Shown: positions 8,291 through 16,882, counted from the first letter of the stretch. The stretch is DNA of 64,000 nt from Ramlibacter sp. PS4R-6 (GCF_037572775.1 NZ_JBBHKA010000001.1:62001-126000); one strand, 5' to 3'. A program made the numbers and translations. Notes: generated from the sequence alone by a model not told the origin.

Positions 8291-8833
8291 ATGGCGGCGC
8301 CCAATCCTTCGCTCATCACGTGGCTCGTGCTGGTGCCGCTCATCGCGTGGCGCATGGTCGTGCGCTTCCGCCGCCTCACGCAGCGGCAGAAGCTTTCACG
8401 CGTGCGGCCATGGGTCACGCTCACGCTGTTCCCGCTGCTGCTGTGGCTGCTCGCCATGACGGCGTTCGTGCCGCCGGGGCCGCCGCAGCCGTTCAAGCTC
8501 GTCTGGCTCGCGGCGGGCCTCGCGATCGGCGGCGCGCTGGCGGTGTACGGCCTCAAGCGCACGCAGTTCGAAGCCATCCCGGGCGACGGCCTGTACTACA
8601 CGCCCGACGCGCGGCTCGGCATCGCGCTGTCGGCGCTGTTCGTCGCGCGCCTCGCGTGGCGGTTGGGTGAGCTGGCGCTGCATGGCACCGACGCGTCGCA
8701 AGGCCCGCAGTTCGTGCTGAGCCCCTGGACGCTCGCACCCGTGGGGATGTTCTCCGGCTACTTCATGGCTTACGCCGCGGGGCTGCTGCTGTGGCGGCGC
8801 AAAGTCCTGCGGCGAAAAAGGGAAAACGGCTGA
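8291..8833 (+). CDS. four-to-five-helix membrane protein, possibly CcdC-like DUF1453
   Basis: 180 residues from the ATG at 8291, chosen because GGAGA lies 10 bases upstream and the first membrane helix (ITWLVLVPLIAWRMV) starts directly after it; an in-frame ATG at 8225 has no ribosome site. About five hydrophobic segments alternate with short basic loops (VVRFRRLTQRQ, WRRKVLRRKRENG). The pattern of a basic RFRRLTRRQ loop followed by VRPW and a hydrophobic segment resembles DUF1453/CcdC-like proteins, whose function is unknown. The family assignment is tentative. Confidence 0.65.
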   Translation: MAAPNPSLITWLVLVPLIAWRMVVRFRRLTQRQKLSRVRPWVTLTLFPLLLWLLAMTAFVPPGPPQPFKLVWLAAGLAIGGALAVYGLKRTQFEAIPGDGLYYTPDARLGIALSALFVARLAWRLGELALHGTDASQGPQFVLSPWTLAPVGMFSGYFMAYAAGLLLWRRKVLRRKRENG

Positions 8834-8868
8834 GGCACACTTCCGCTTCGCATCCGCGAGGAGGAACC

Positions 8869-9825
8869 ATGTTGCGTCACGCCGCGCTCGCCGCAGCGCT
8901 CCTGCTGTCCATCCCCTTCCTGTCGCCCGATTCCGCGCGGGCCGAAGCGCCGCTGGTGAAGAAGCAGGCGCCGGGCTTCTACCGCGCCATGGTGGGCGAC
9001 ATCGAAGTCACCGCCCTGCTCGACGGCACCGCGAAGTTGCCGATGGGCCAGTTCCTGAGCGGCGCGCCGAAGGAGCAGGTGGCCGCCGCCCTGGGCCGGC
9101 ACTTCCTGGAAGACACGCACGAGGTTTCGGTGACCGCCTACCTCGTCAACACCGGCGGCAAGCTGGTGCTCATCGACACGGGTTCGGGCGGCTACTTCGG
9201 CGACGCGCCGCTGCTGGTCGACAACCTGCGCGCCGCCGGCTACCGGCCCGAGCAGGTGGACGAGGTCTGCATCACGCACATGCACGGCGACCACATCGGC
9301 GGGCTGATGACCGGCACGGCGCGCACCTTTCCCAACGCGCGGCTGCGCATCGACAAGGCGGACACCGACTACTGGCTCAGCGACGAGATGATGGCGAAGG
9401 CGGGCGAGCAGGCGCCGGCCTTCAAGGTTGCGATGGAGAAGGTGCGGCCCTACGCGGCCGCGGGCAGGCTCGCCACCTTCGAGGGCGTGACGCAGATCGC
9501 CCCCGGCGTCACCGCGGTGCCGACGCACGGCCACACGCCGGGCCACGCGATCTACCGCATCGAGAGCAAGGGCCAGACGCTGGTGCTGTGGGGCGACCTG
9601 ATGCACGTCGCCTCGGTGCAGTTCGAGGCGCCGCGCATCGCGATCAGCTTCGACACCGACAGCCCGCGCGCCATCGCGGAGCGCGAGAAGGCTTTCGCCG
9701 AGGCGGCACAGAAGCGCTGGATGGTGGGCGCGGCGCACATCTCGTTCCCCGGGCTGGGCCGCATCCGCGCCGAAGGCAACGGCTACGCGTTCGAGCCGCT
9801 CAATTACTCGATCCTGAAGAACTGA
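8869..9825 (+). CDS. periplasmic metallo-beta-lactamase-fold hydrolase
   Basis: 318 residues. Start ATG at 8869 is preceded by a strong GAGGAGGA site and opens a signal peptide (about 1-25, ending SARA-E). The dinuclear zinc motif is complete: THMHGDHIGG, then THGHTPGH, then LWGDLMH and a late AAHISFPG. The overall layout resembles secreted MBL-fold lactonase or hydrolase relatives (AHL-lactonase-like) rather than class B beta-lactamases or glyoxalase II. The substrate is unknown; periplasmic location is supported by the signal. Its last 26 bases overlap tail to tail with puuD on the other strand. Confidence 0.85.
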   Translation: MLRHAALAAALLLSIPFLSPDSARAEAPLVKKQAPGFYRAMVGDIEVTALLDGTAKLPMGQFLSGAPKEQVAAALGRHFLEDTHEVSVTAYLVNTGGKLVLIDTGSGGYFGDAPLLVDNLRAAGYRPEQVDEVCITHMHGDHIGGLMTGTARTFPNARLRIDKADTDYWLSDEMMAKAGEQAPAFKVAMEKVRPYAAAGRLATFEGVTQIAPGVTAVPTHGHTPGHAIYRIESKGQTLVLWGDLMHVASVQFEAPRIAISFDTDSPRAIAEREKAFAEAAQKRWMVGAAHISFPGLGRIRAEGNGYAFEPLNYSILKN

Positions 9826-10996
9826 ACCAGCGCGCCACCAGCGCGCGCTCTTCCTCGGTCATGCCGGTGGCGTTGTTCAGCGGCATGGTCTTCTGCACCA
9901 CGGCCTGCTGGTACACCTGCTGCGCGTGCTGCTTGAGCGACTCGGCGGAGTCGAGGCGGATGCCTTTCATCTGCAGCTGCTCGCCGTGGCATTGCACGCA
10001 GCGCTGCGCGATCACCGGCTGCACGTCGGCGTAGCCCACCGGTTTCTGCGCGGCCTGCTGCGGCGCCGGCGCGGGCGCCAGCCACGCCGCGACCGCCGCG
10101 ATGACGACGACGCCGGCTACCGCATACGGCCAGGGATGGCCGTTGCGCCCCAGCTTGAAACCGTGCCGCAGCACGAAGAACTGCCGGATCGCCGCACCGG
10201 CCGCCATCATCAGCACCAGCACCAGCCAGTTGTGCGGGTGCGACCACAGGAAGCCGTAGTGGTTGCTCAGCATCGCGACGAGCACCGGCAGCGTGAAGTA
10301 GGTGTTGTGCACGCTGCGCTGCTTGCCGCGGAAGCCGTGGACGGGATCGACGGGCTGTCCGGCGCGGATGGCGGCCACCACCTGGCGCTGGCCGGGGATG
10401 ATCCAGAACAGCACGTTGGCGCTCATCGCGGTAGCAAGCATCGCGCCGACGATGACGAATGCGGCGCGCCCCGGGAACACGCGGCACGCCGCCCAGGATG
10501 CGGCGACGACGAGCACCAGCACGATCGCGCCGACGATGGCGTCGCCGTTGTCCTTTTCGCCGAACCACTTGCACGCCTGGTTGTAGATCGCCCAGAACAC
10601 GTACAGCGACGCCACCGCCGCGGCGCCGGCGGCGGCCGGCGGCCAATCGAGCAGGTTGCGGTCGACGAGGAAGCTGCCGGCGTGCCACAGGTACAGCACC
10701 GTGAAGAGGCCGAAGCCGGTGAGCCAGGTCGAGTAGCTTTCCCAGTAGAACCAGTGCAGGTGCGGCGGCAGCTGCGGCGGCGCGACCGCGTACTTCACCG
10801 GGTGGTAGAAGCCGCCGCCGTGCACGGCCCACAGCTCGCCGGTCGCGCCTTCGCCGCGCAGCTTGTCGTCGGCGGGCGGCACCAGGCTCGAATCGAGGAA
10901 CACGAAGTAGAACGAGGAGCCGACCCACGCGATCGCCGTGATCACGTGCGCCCAGCGCAGCAGCAGGTTGGCCCAGTCGAGGAGGTAGGTGTCCAT
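9800..10996 (-). CDS. puuD: urate hydroxylase PuuD, membrane protein with C-terminal cytochrome c
   Basis: 398 residues. The first 300 or so form the DUF989 urate oxidase membrane domain with about eight helices, starting MDTYLLDWANLLLRWAHV and including the conserved VHGGGFYHP, HLHWFYWESYSTW and HNTYFTLPVL segments. A single c-type heme motif CVQCH lies near residue 333, with a likely Met ligand in KTMPLNNAT, so electrons from urate pass to the respiratory chain rather than to O2. The product is 5-hydroxyisourate, used by UraH encoded nearby. The gene follows xdhC with a 2-base gap and is surely co-transcribed with it. Its 3' end overlaps the convergent MBL gene. Confidence 0.93.
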   Translation of the reverse strand: MDTYLLDWANLLLRWAHVITAIAWVGSSFYFVFLDSSLVPPADDKLRGEGATGELWAVHGGGFYHPVKYAVAPPQLPPHLHWFYWESYSTWLTGFGLFTVLYLWHAGSFLVDRNLLDWPPAAAGAAAVASLYVFWAIYNQACKWFGEKDNGDAIVGAIVLVLVVAASWAACRVFPGRAAFVIVGAMLATAMSANVLFWIIPGQRQVVAAIRAGQPVDPVHGFRGKQRSVHNTYFTLPVLVAMLSNHYGFLWSHPHNWLVLVLMMAAGAAIRQFFVLRHGFKLGRNGHPWPYAVAGVVVIAAVAAWLAPAPAPQQAAQKPVGYADVQPVIAQRCVQCHGEQLQMKGIRLDSAESLKQHAQQVYQQAVVQKTMPLNNATGMTEEERALVARWFSSSGSSN

Positions 10997-10998
10997 GG

Positions 10999-11787
10999 TC
11001 AGGGGGGCGCGAGTTGCAGCACCTGCGCGGCGGCGCTGGCGGCGATCACTTCGGGTTGCTTGCCGTCGATGCCGGGGATGCCGATCGGGCACGTGATGCG
11101 CGCGAGTTCGGCATCCGTGAAGCCGCGCTGCTCGAGCCGGTGGCGGAAGGTGGCCCACTTGGTCGCGCTGCCGATCAGGCCCACGTACGGCAGGTCGCTG
11201 CGCTCGCGCAGTCGCTTGAGGCACGCGGCGACGACGTCGAGGTCCTCCGCATGGCTGAAGCTCATGACGAACACGCGTGAATGCGCGGCGAGCTGCGGCA
11301 CGGCCGCCTGCACCGGCTCCGAGTGCTCGCACTGCACGTTGGCGGGCACGCGTTCCGGGAAGATCCCGTCGCGGCTGTCGATCCACGTCACGTCGAAAGG
11401 CAAAGGCGCGAACGCATCGACGATCGCGCGGCCGACATGGCCGCCACCGAACAGCGCCAGCGGCGCTCGCCGCGGTGCGAGGCGCGCTGGCAGCGACGCG
11501 GCATCGGCGATGCGCTCGAAATGCAATTGCATCGTCCCGCCGCAGCACTGCCCCAGGCTCGGCCCGAGCTTCCATTCGCGTTGCGCTTCGCGCTCACCGC
11601 CGCCGAGCATCGATCGGGCCTGCGCGATCGCTTCGAGTTCCATGTGGCCGCCGCCCACCGTGCCTTCGATGCCCTGCCCGGACACGAGCATCCACGCGCC
11701 CTCCTCGCGGGGCGCGGACCCGCGCACCTGGTGCACTGTTACCAGCACCACTTGCTCATCGAAGTAGCGGTTCGTGACAACTTTCAT
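10999..11787 (-). CDS. xdhC: xanthine dehydrogenase accessory protein XdhC
   Basis: 262 residues. N-terminal XdhC/CoxI domain with VRGSAPREEGAWMLV, GTVGGGHMELEA and the Cys pair GQCCGG, then a Rossmann-type domain (LALFGGGHVGRAIVDAF) and PYVGLIGSATKWATFRHRL. XdhC loads sulfurated molybdenum cofactor into xanthine dehydrogenase, which makes the urate consumed by PuuD. The structural genes xdhA and xdhB are not in the window, and this end of the cluster is separated from any by the divergent lipoprotein, so they must lie elsewhere. Confidence 0.93.
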   Translation of the reverse strand: MKVVTNRYFDEQVVLVTVHQVRGSAPREEGAWMLVSGQGIEGTVGGGHMELEAIAQARSMLGGGEREAQREWKLGPSLGQCCGGTMQLHFERIADAASLPARLAPRRAPLALFGGGHVGRAIVDAFAPLPFDVTWIDSRDGIFPERVPANVQCEHSEPVQAAVPQLAAHSRVFVMSFSHAEDLDVVAACLKRLRERSDLPYVGLIGSATKWATFRHRLEQRGFTDAELARITCPIGIPGIDGKQPEVIAASAAAQVLQLAPP

Positions 11788-11917
11788 GCGTTGGACGGCG
11801 GATTACGTTCCCAACAACTAACGGCGATCTCAAAAGGTAACGCCCATCGCCAAGCTCAACAATATCCTTTTCAATTCGCTCGAGCGCATCCATTTCTACG
11901 CGCCCATGGAGACATCG

Positions 11918-12439
11918 ATGAAGTACCGATCCCACCTGGCCCTCGCCGCATCCGGCGCCGTCGCAGCCTTGCTGGCTGCGTGCTCCTCGCCCGCCCCCGT
12001 CGCACGCGCCCCGCAGCCCGCGCCGGTGCAGCAGTCGTCCGGCGAGGTCGCCGTCGCTCCGGTGCAGGCACAGCCCTCCGGCCACGCGCACACGACCGTC
12101 TCGCATGCCCCGAACCCGCGCGCGTACCGCGCCGATGCCGCCTCGCACATCTACGCCCGCAACACGGACCGCATCTACAAGGGCAAGCTGCCCCCGCTGC
12201 TGTACGCCATCGGCGTCCTGCAGGTGGAAGTGGATGGCCGCGGCAACGTGCGCGCGCTGAACTGGATGCGCGCGCCCTCGCACGCGCCGGAAGTGGTCGC
12301 CGAGATCGAGCGCACCGTGCGCGCGGCCGCGCCTTTCCCGGTGCCGGCCAACATGGGCCGTGTCACGTACACCGACACCTGGCTGTGGCACAAGAGCGGC
12401 CGCTTCCAGCTGGACACGCTGACCGAAGGCCAACTCTAG
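11918..12439 (+). CDS. lipoprotein with TonB-C-like domain
   Basis: 173 residues from the ATG at 11918, chosen because GGAGA sits 5 bases before it; an ATG four codons earlier overlaps that site. The signal ends in a lipobox (VAALLAAC-SS). A Pro/Ala/Val-rich linker is followed by a domain of about 90 residues with GVLQVEVDGRGNVRALNWMRAPSH and AEIERTVRAAAPFPVP, which resembles the beta-alpha-beta TonB C-terminal fold. It lacks a TonB membrane anchor, so a role as an energy transducer is unlikely; it may be a periplasmic binding or scaffold lipoprotein. It interrupts the purine genes but is on the opposite strand from puuD/xdhC and uraH. Its stop overlaps the uraH stop by 4 bases (CTAG). Confidence 0.7.
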   Translation: MKYRSHLALAASGAVAALLAACSSPAPVARAPQPAPVQQSSGEVAVAPVQAQPSGHAHTTVSHAPNPRAYRADAASHIYARNTDRIYKGKLPPLLYAIGVLQVEVDGRGNVRALNWMRAPSHAPEVVAEIERTVRAAAPFPVPANMGRVTYTDTWLWHKSGRFQLDTLTEGQL

Positions 12440-12789
12440 GAGCCCCGGTAGGTCGAGTACGACCACGGGCTCACCAGCAGCGGCACGTGGTAGTGCTGCG
12501 CCGGGTCGGCGATGCCGAAGTCCAGCGCCACGACGTCCAGGAAGGGCGGCTGCGGCAAGGCCACCCCGCGTGAGCGGAAGTAGGCCGCCACGTCGAACAC
12601 CAGCCGGTACGTCCCCTTCTCCAGCGCCGCGGCCTCGATCAGCGGCCCTTCGGCGCTGCGGCCGTCGTCGTCCAGGACGAAGCGCTTCACGAGCGTGGTG
12701 TCGGGGCCTTTCGTCCTATAGAGCGCCACGCCCATGCCGCGCGCGGGGCAGCCGTGCATCGTGTCGAGGACATGCGTGCTCAGGCCCAT
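12436..12789 (-). CDS. uraH: 5-hydroxyisourate hydrolase
   Basis: 117 residues, standard for HIU hydrolases. N-terminal signature LSTHVLDTMHG, central KGTYRLVFDVAAYF and the diagnostic C-terminus HVPLLVSPWSYSTYRGS (the YRGS tail distinguishes the enzyme from transthyretin). It converts 5-hydroxyisourate from PuuD to OHCU, the substrate of the UraD domain encoded across the divergent promoter. Divergent from puuE with only 40 bases between start codons, so the two promoters overlap and are probably controlled together. Confidence 0.95.
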   Translation of the reverse strand: MGLSTHVLDTMHGCPARGMGVALYRTKGPDTTLVKRFVLDDDGRSAEGPLIEAAALEKGTYRLVFDVAAYFRSRGVALPQPPFLDVVALDFGIADPAQHYHVPLLVSPWSYSTYRGS

Positions 12790-12829
12790 GTACCATCCTT
12801 TTCGTAATCGACAAGGGGATGGCCGGAGT

Positions 12830-13765
12830 ATGAACTACGACAGCACCGCGTCCTACCCGCGCGACCTCGCGGGCTACGGCCGCACGCCCCCGCACGCCCG
12901 CTGGCCGGGCGCGGCGCGCGTCGCGGTGCAGTTCGTCCTGAACTACGAGGAAGGCGCCGAGAACTCGGTGCTGCACGGCGACGCCGGCTCGGAGCAGTTC
13001 CTCTCCGAGATGGCCAACCCGCCCAGCTTCGCCGCGCGCCACCTGTCGATGGAAGGCATCTACGAGTACGGCTCGCGCGCGGGCGTGTGGCGCATCGTGC
13101 GCGAGTTCGAGAAGCGCCGCCTGCCGCTGACGGTGTTCGGCGTCGGCATGGCGCTGCAGCGCACGCCGGACGTCACGGCCGCATTCGTCGAGCTCGGGCA
13201 CGAGATCGCCTCGCACGGCTGGCGCTGGATCCACTACCAGGACGTGGCCGAAACGACGGAGCGCGAGCACATGCGCCTGGCCATCGAGGCCATCGAAAAG
13301 CTTACCGGCGAGCGGCCGCTGGGCTGGTACACCGGCCGCGACAGCCCCAACACGCGCCGCCTCGTCGTGGACGAAGGCGGCTTCGCCTACGACAGCGATT
13401 ACTACGGCGACGACCTGCCCTTCTGGATGAAGGTGCGGCGCACCGACGGCAAGGTCGTGCCGCACCTGGTCGTGCCTTACACGCTGGACGCCAACGACAT
13501 GCGCTTCGCGCTGCCCCAGGGCTTCGCGCAGGCCGACGACTTCTTCACCTACCTGCGCGACACCTTCGACGCGCTCTACGCCGAGGGCGAGGAGAGCCCG
13601 AAGATGATGAGCGTGGGCATGCACTGCCGCCTGCTCGGGCGGCCGGGCCGCATCGTGGCGCTGCAGCGCTTCCTGGACCACATCGACGCGCACGACCGCG
13701 TGTGGGTGTGCCGTCGCATCGACATCGCGCGGCACTGGAAGGCCGTGCACCCGTACGAGGAGTGA
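12830..13765 (+). CDS. puuE: allantoinase PuuE (polysaccharide-deacetylase fold)
   Basis: 311 residues. ATG at 12830 fits the usual N-terminus (MNYDSTASYPRDLAGYGRTPPHARWP). NodB-like fold with LNYEEGAEN, LPLTVFGVGMAL, LGHEIASHGWRWIHYQ and GWYTGRDSPNTRRLV, all typical of metal-independent PuuE allantoinases rather than of the zinc amidohydrolase AllB. It hydrolyses allantoin to allantoate. The stop is one base from the start of the uraD-allC fusion, so transcription is shared. Confidence 0.95.
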   Translation: MNYDSTASYPRDLAGYGRTPPHARWPGAARVAVQFVLNYEEGAENSVLHGDAGSEQFLSEMANPPSFAARHLSMEGIYEYGSRAGVWRIVREFEKRRLPLTVFGVGMALQRTPDVTAAFVELGHEIASHGWRWIHYQDVAETTEREHMRLAIEAIEKLTGERPLGWYTGRDSPNTRRLVVDEGGFAYDSDYYGDDLPFWMKVRRTDGKVVPHLVVPYTLDANDMRFALPQGFAQADDFFTYLRDTFDALYAEGEESPKMMSVGMHCRLLGRPGRIVALQRFLDHIDAHDRVWVCRRIDIARHWKAVHPYEE

Positions 13766-13766
13766 G

Positions 13767-15536
13767 ATGGCCGCGACGATCGACCCGCTGAACGCCGCGC
13801 CCCCCGCGGAAGCCGCGCGCCTGCTCGAAGGCATCTACGAGCATTCGCCGTGGGTCGCGCAGCGCGCGCTTGCGCAGCGCCCTTTCCGTTCGCTCGCGCA
13901 CCTGAAGCACGCGCTCGCGCGAGCCGTGGACGAGGCGGGCGAGGAGCAGCAGCTCGCCCTGCTGCGCGCCCACCCGGAGCTCGCGGGCAAGGCGATGGTC
14001 GCGGGCACGCTGACAACGGAATCGACCAGCGAACAAGGCACGGCGGGCCTCGCGCACTGCACGCGCGAGGAGTTCGACCGGCTGCAAGCGCTCAACCGCG
14101 ACTACAACGCGAAGTTCGGCTTCCCCTTCATTCTCGCGGTGCGCGGGCCGCGCGGCACGGGCCTTTCGCGCGCCGAGATCATCGCCACCTTCGAGCGGCG
14201 CCTGGCCAACCCGCGCGGCTTCGAGCTCGCCGAGGGCCTGCGCAACGTGCACCGCATCGCCGAGCTGCGCCTGGACGACCGCTTCGGCGCCGAACCCGCG
14301 CAAGGCCGATTCGTGTGGGACAAGCTCGAGGCGCTGGCGCAGTTCAGCGACCCGGGGTTCAAGGAGCAAGGGCAGCTCACGGTCACCTACCTCACCGACG
14401 CGCACCGCGCCGCGTCGGCGCGCATCGTGGCCGACATGAAGGAATGCGGCTTCGACGAGGTGGCGATCGACGCGGTCGGCAACGTCGTGGGCAGGTACCA
14501 CGGCGCGACGGCGGGAGCGAAGGCTCTCCTGACGGGATCGCACTACGACACGGTGCGCAACGGCGGCAAGTACGACGGGCGCCTGGGCATTTACGTGCCG
14601 ATGGCGTGCGTGCGCGAGCTCGCCCGCACGAAGCGTCGCCTGTCCTTCGCCTTCGAGGTGATCGGCTTCGCCGAGGAGGAAGGCCAGCGCTACAAGGCCA
14701 CCTTCCTCGGCTCGGGCGCGCTGGTCGGCCAGTTCGACGCGGCTTGGCTGGAGCAGCGCGACGCCGACGGCGTCTCCATGCGCGACGCGATGCGCGCGGC
14801 CGGCCTGCCCGCGACCGTGGAGGCAATCGCCGCGCTGCGCCGCGATCCCGCGGCCTACCTCGCGTTCGTCGAGGTGCACATCGAGCAGGGGCCGGTGCTG
14901 AACGAGATGAACCTGCCGCTGGGCATCGTCACCTCGATCAACGGCGGCGTGCGCTACCAGTGCGAGGCGCAGGGCATGGCCAGCCATGCCGGCACCACGC
15001 CCATGGACCGCCGGCGCGATGCGGCGGCGGCCGTGGCCGAACTGGCGCTGTTCATCGAGGAGCGCGCCGCGCAAGACGGCGACTCCGTGGGCACGATCGG
15101 CATGCTGAACGTGCCGGGCGGATCGATCAACGTGATCCCGGGCCGTTGCCTTTTCAGCCTGGACCTGCGCGCGCCCACCGATGCGCAGCGCGATGCATTG
15201 ACGAAGGACGTGATGGAACGGATGACGGCGATCGCCGCGAAGCGCGGCGTGCATTTCACCTGCGAGCAGACCATGCGCGCAGCGGCCGCGCCCAGCGCGC
15301 CTGCGTGGCAGGCGCGCTGGGAGAAGGCCGTGGATGCGCTCGGCGTGCCGCTGCACCGCATGCCCAGCGGCGCGGGGCACGACGCGATGAAACTGCACGA
15401 GGTGATGCCGCAGGCCATGCTGTTCGTGCGCGGGCAGAACTCGGGCATCAGCCACAACCCGCTGGAGAGCACCACCAGCGACGACATCCAGCTCGCCGTC
15501 GACGCCTTCATGCAGCTGCTGGAAGGCGCGGCATGA
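13767..15536 (+). CDS. bifunctional OHCU decarboxylase / allantoate amidohydrolase fusion
   Basis: 589 residues made of two complete enzymes. Residues 1-165 are UraD: the catalytic His is in LLRAHPELAGKAM (His69), and the conserved FDRLQALNRDYNAKFGFPFI follows. From about 175 it is an M20 allantoate amidohydrolase (AllC-like): GSHYDTVRNGGKYDGRLG near 258 holds the metal His and Asp, then GFAEEEGQRY, HIEQGPVL and PSGAGHDAMKL. So one polypeptide catalyses the steps before and after PuuE: OHCU to S-allantoin, and allantoate to ureidoglycine plus CO2 and NH3. No separate uraD is present. The 3' end overlaps the next gene as ATGA. Confidence 0.93.
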   Translation: MAATIDPLNAAPPAEAARLLEGIYEHSPWVAQRALAQRPFRSLAHLKHALARAVDEAGEEQQLALLRAHPELAGKAMVAGTLTTESTSEQGTAGLAHCTREEFDRLQALNRDYNAKFGFPFILAVRGPRGTGLSRAEIIATFERRLANPRGFELAEGLRNVHRIAELRLDDRFGAEPAQGRFVWDKLEALAQFSDPGFKEQGQLTVTYLTDAHRAASARIVADMKECGFDEVAIDAVGNVVGRYHGATAGAKALLTGSHYDTVRNGGKYDGRLGIYVPMACVRELARTKRRLSFAFEVIGFAEEEGQRYKATFLGSGALVGQFDAAWLEQRDADGVSMRDAMRAAGLPATVEAIAALRRDPAAYLAFVEVHIEQGPVLNEMNLPLGIVTSINGGVRYQCEAQGMASHAGTTPMDRRRDAAAAVAELALFIEERAAQDGDSVGTIGMLNVPGGSINVIPGRCLFSLDLRAPTDAQRDALTKDVMERMTAIAAKRGVHFTCEQTMRAAAAPSAPAWQARWEKAVDALGVPLHRMPSGAGHDAMKLHEVMPQAMLFVRGQNSGISHNPLESTTSDDIQLAVDAFMQLLEGAA

Positions 15537-16768
15537 GCGCCTACGAGGATCTCGACGCCTGGGTCGACGCGCACTTCGACGAGGAGGTGCGCTTCCTGCA
15601 GGAGCTGGTGCGCGTGCCCACCGACACGCCGCCCGGCAACAACGCGCCGCACGCGAACCGCACCGCCGACCTGCTCGCCGCCTTCGGCTTCCAGGCCGAG
15701 AAGCACCCCGTCCCCGCGCAGGACGTGCGCGCACAAGGCATGCAGTCGATCACCAACCTGGTCGTGCGGCGCCCCTACGGCCCGAAGGGCTCGGGCCCCG
15801 TCGTCGCGCTGAACGCGCACGGCGACGTGGTGCCGCCCGGCGAGGGCTGGACGCACGACCCGTACGGCGCCGAAGTCGCCGGCGGCAAGCTGTACGGGCG
15901 CGCATCGGCGGTGAGCAAGAGCGATTTCGCCACCTACGCCTTCGCGGTGCGCGCACTCGAGGCGCTGGGCGCGCCGCTCAAGGGCGGCGTGGAGCTGCAC
16001 TTCACCTACGACGAGGAATTCGGCGGCGAACTCGGCCCCGGCTGGCTGTTGCGCGAGGGCATCGTGAAGCCCGACCTGCTGATCGCGGCCGGCTTCAGCT
16101 ACCAGGTGGTGACGGCGCACAACGGCTGCCTGCAGATGGAGGTGACCGTCCACGGGCGCATGGCGCACGCGGCCGTGCCGCACACCGGCGTCGACGCCTT
16201 GCAGGGCGCGGTGCGCATCCTGAACGCGCTGTACGCGCTGAACGAGAACTACCGCCACGTGCACTCGCAGGTGCCCGGCATCACGCACCCCTACCTGAAC
16301 GTGGGCCGCATCGAGGGCGGCACGAACACCAATGTCGTGCCGGGCAAGGTCACCTTCCGCCTGGACCGCCGCATGATCCCCGAGGAGAACCCGAAGGGCG
16401 TGGAGGAGTCCGTGCGCCGCGCGATCGACGACGCCGCGGCGCTCTCGCCCGGCATCACGGTGGAAACCCGGCGCCTGCTGCTCGCGCATGCGATGAAGCC
16501 GCTGCCCGGCAATGCGCCGCTGGTGGAGGCGATCCAGAAGCACGGCGCGCAGGTGTTCGGCGAAGCCATCCCCGCCATGGGCACGCCGCTGTACACCGAC
16601 GTGCGGCTCTATGCCGAAGCCGGCATCCCCGGCGTGATCTACGGCGCGGGGCCGCGCACGGTGCTCGAGTCGCACGCCAAGCGCGCCGACGAGCGGGTGG
16701 AACTCGAGGACCTGCGCCGCGCGACCAAGGTCATCGCGCGCACGCTGCACGACCTGCTGGCGCAATAA
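15533..16768 (+). CDS. M20 family amidohydrolase/peptidase (ArgE/DapE type) coupled to the ureide operon
   Basis: 411 residues. Zinc motifs are visible: NAHGDVVPPGEGW near residue 95, SAVSKSDFATYAF, the catalytic Glu pair in FTYDEEFGGELG near 159, and the lid-domain HGRMAHAAVPHTGVD. It starts inside the stop of uraD-allC (ATGA), so translation is coupled and it most likely acts in the same pathway. AllC-type enzymes are also M20, and ureidoglycolate amidohydrolases belong to this superfamily, so a role on a downstream ureide is a reasonable guess; a general N-acyl amino acid deacylase cannot be excluded. No allA-type lyase is visible in the window. Confidence 0.82.
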   Translation: MSAYEDLDAWVDAHFDEEVRFLQELVRVPTDTPPGNNAPHANRTADLLAAFGFQAEKHPVPAQDVRAQGMQSITNLVVRRPYGPKGSGPVVALNAHGDVVPPGEGWTHDPYGAEVAGGKLYGRASAVSKSDFATYAFAVRALEALGAPLKGGVELHFTYDEEFGGELGPGWLLREGIVKPDLLIAAGFSYQVVTAHNGCLQMEVTVHGRMAHAAVPHTGVDALQGAVRILNALYALNENYRHVHSQVPGITHPYLNVGRIEGGTNTNVVPGKVTFRLDRRMIPEENPKGVEESVRRAIDDAAALSPGITVETRRLLLAHAMKPLPGNAPLVEAIQKHGAQVFGEAIPAMGTPLYTDVRLYAEAGIPGVIYGAGPRTVLESHAKRADERVELEDLRRATKVIARTLHDLLAQ

Positions 16769-16796
16769 AAACCCCGCAGGCTTGCGCACTGCGGGG
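16767..16796 (-). terminator. intrinsic terminator, best oriented for the minus-strand glsB gene
   Basis: Seven-base-pair GC stem (16772-16778 with 16790-16796) and an 11-base loop. On the minus strand the stem is followed by TTTTT. It starts at the M20 stop codon, so it may also slow plus-strand transcription, though that side lacks a T-run. Confidence 0.7.
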
Positions 16797-16842
16797 TGTC
16801 GAGGGCCGGCGCGCCTTGCCTTGGGGCGGGCGCGGAAATGGC

Positions 16843-16860
16843 AAAAGGCCCCGTGAGGCC
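16843..16860 (-). terminator. second short terminator-like hairpin after glsB
   Basis: GGCC-N6-GGCC followed by TTTT on the minus strand, 22 bases after the glsB stop. The stem is only 4 base pairs, so I rate it as the weaker of a tandem pair. Confidence 0.45.
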
Positions 16861-16882
16861 GATTGCCTGGTACCCGTTTCGC

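Noticed and set aside
13850..15532. A 972-residue frame fused to the M20 gene from upstream
   Set aside because: The upstream part is an off-frame shadow of uraD-allC. The M20 protein has a proper ATG at 15533 overlapping the preceding stop.
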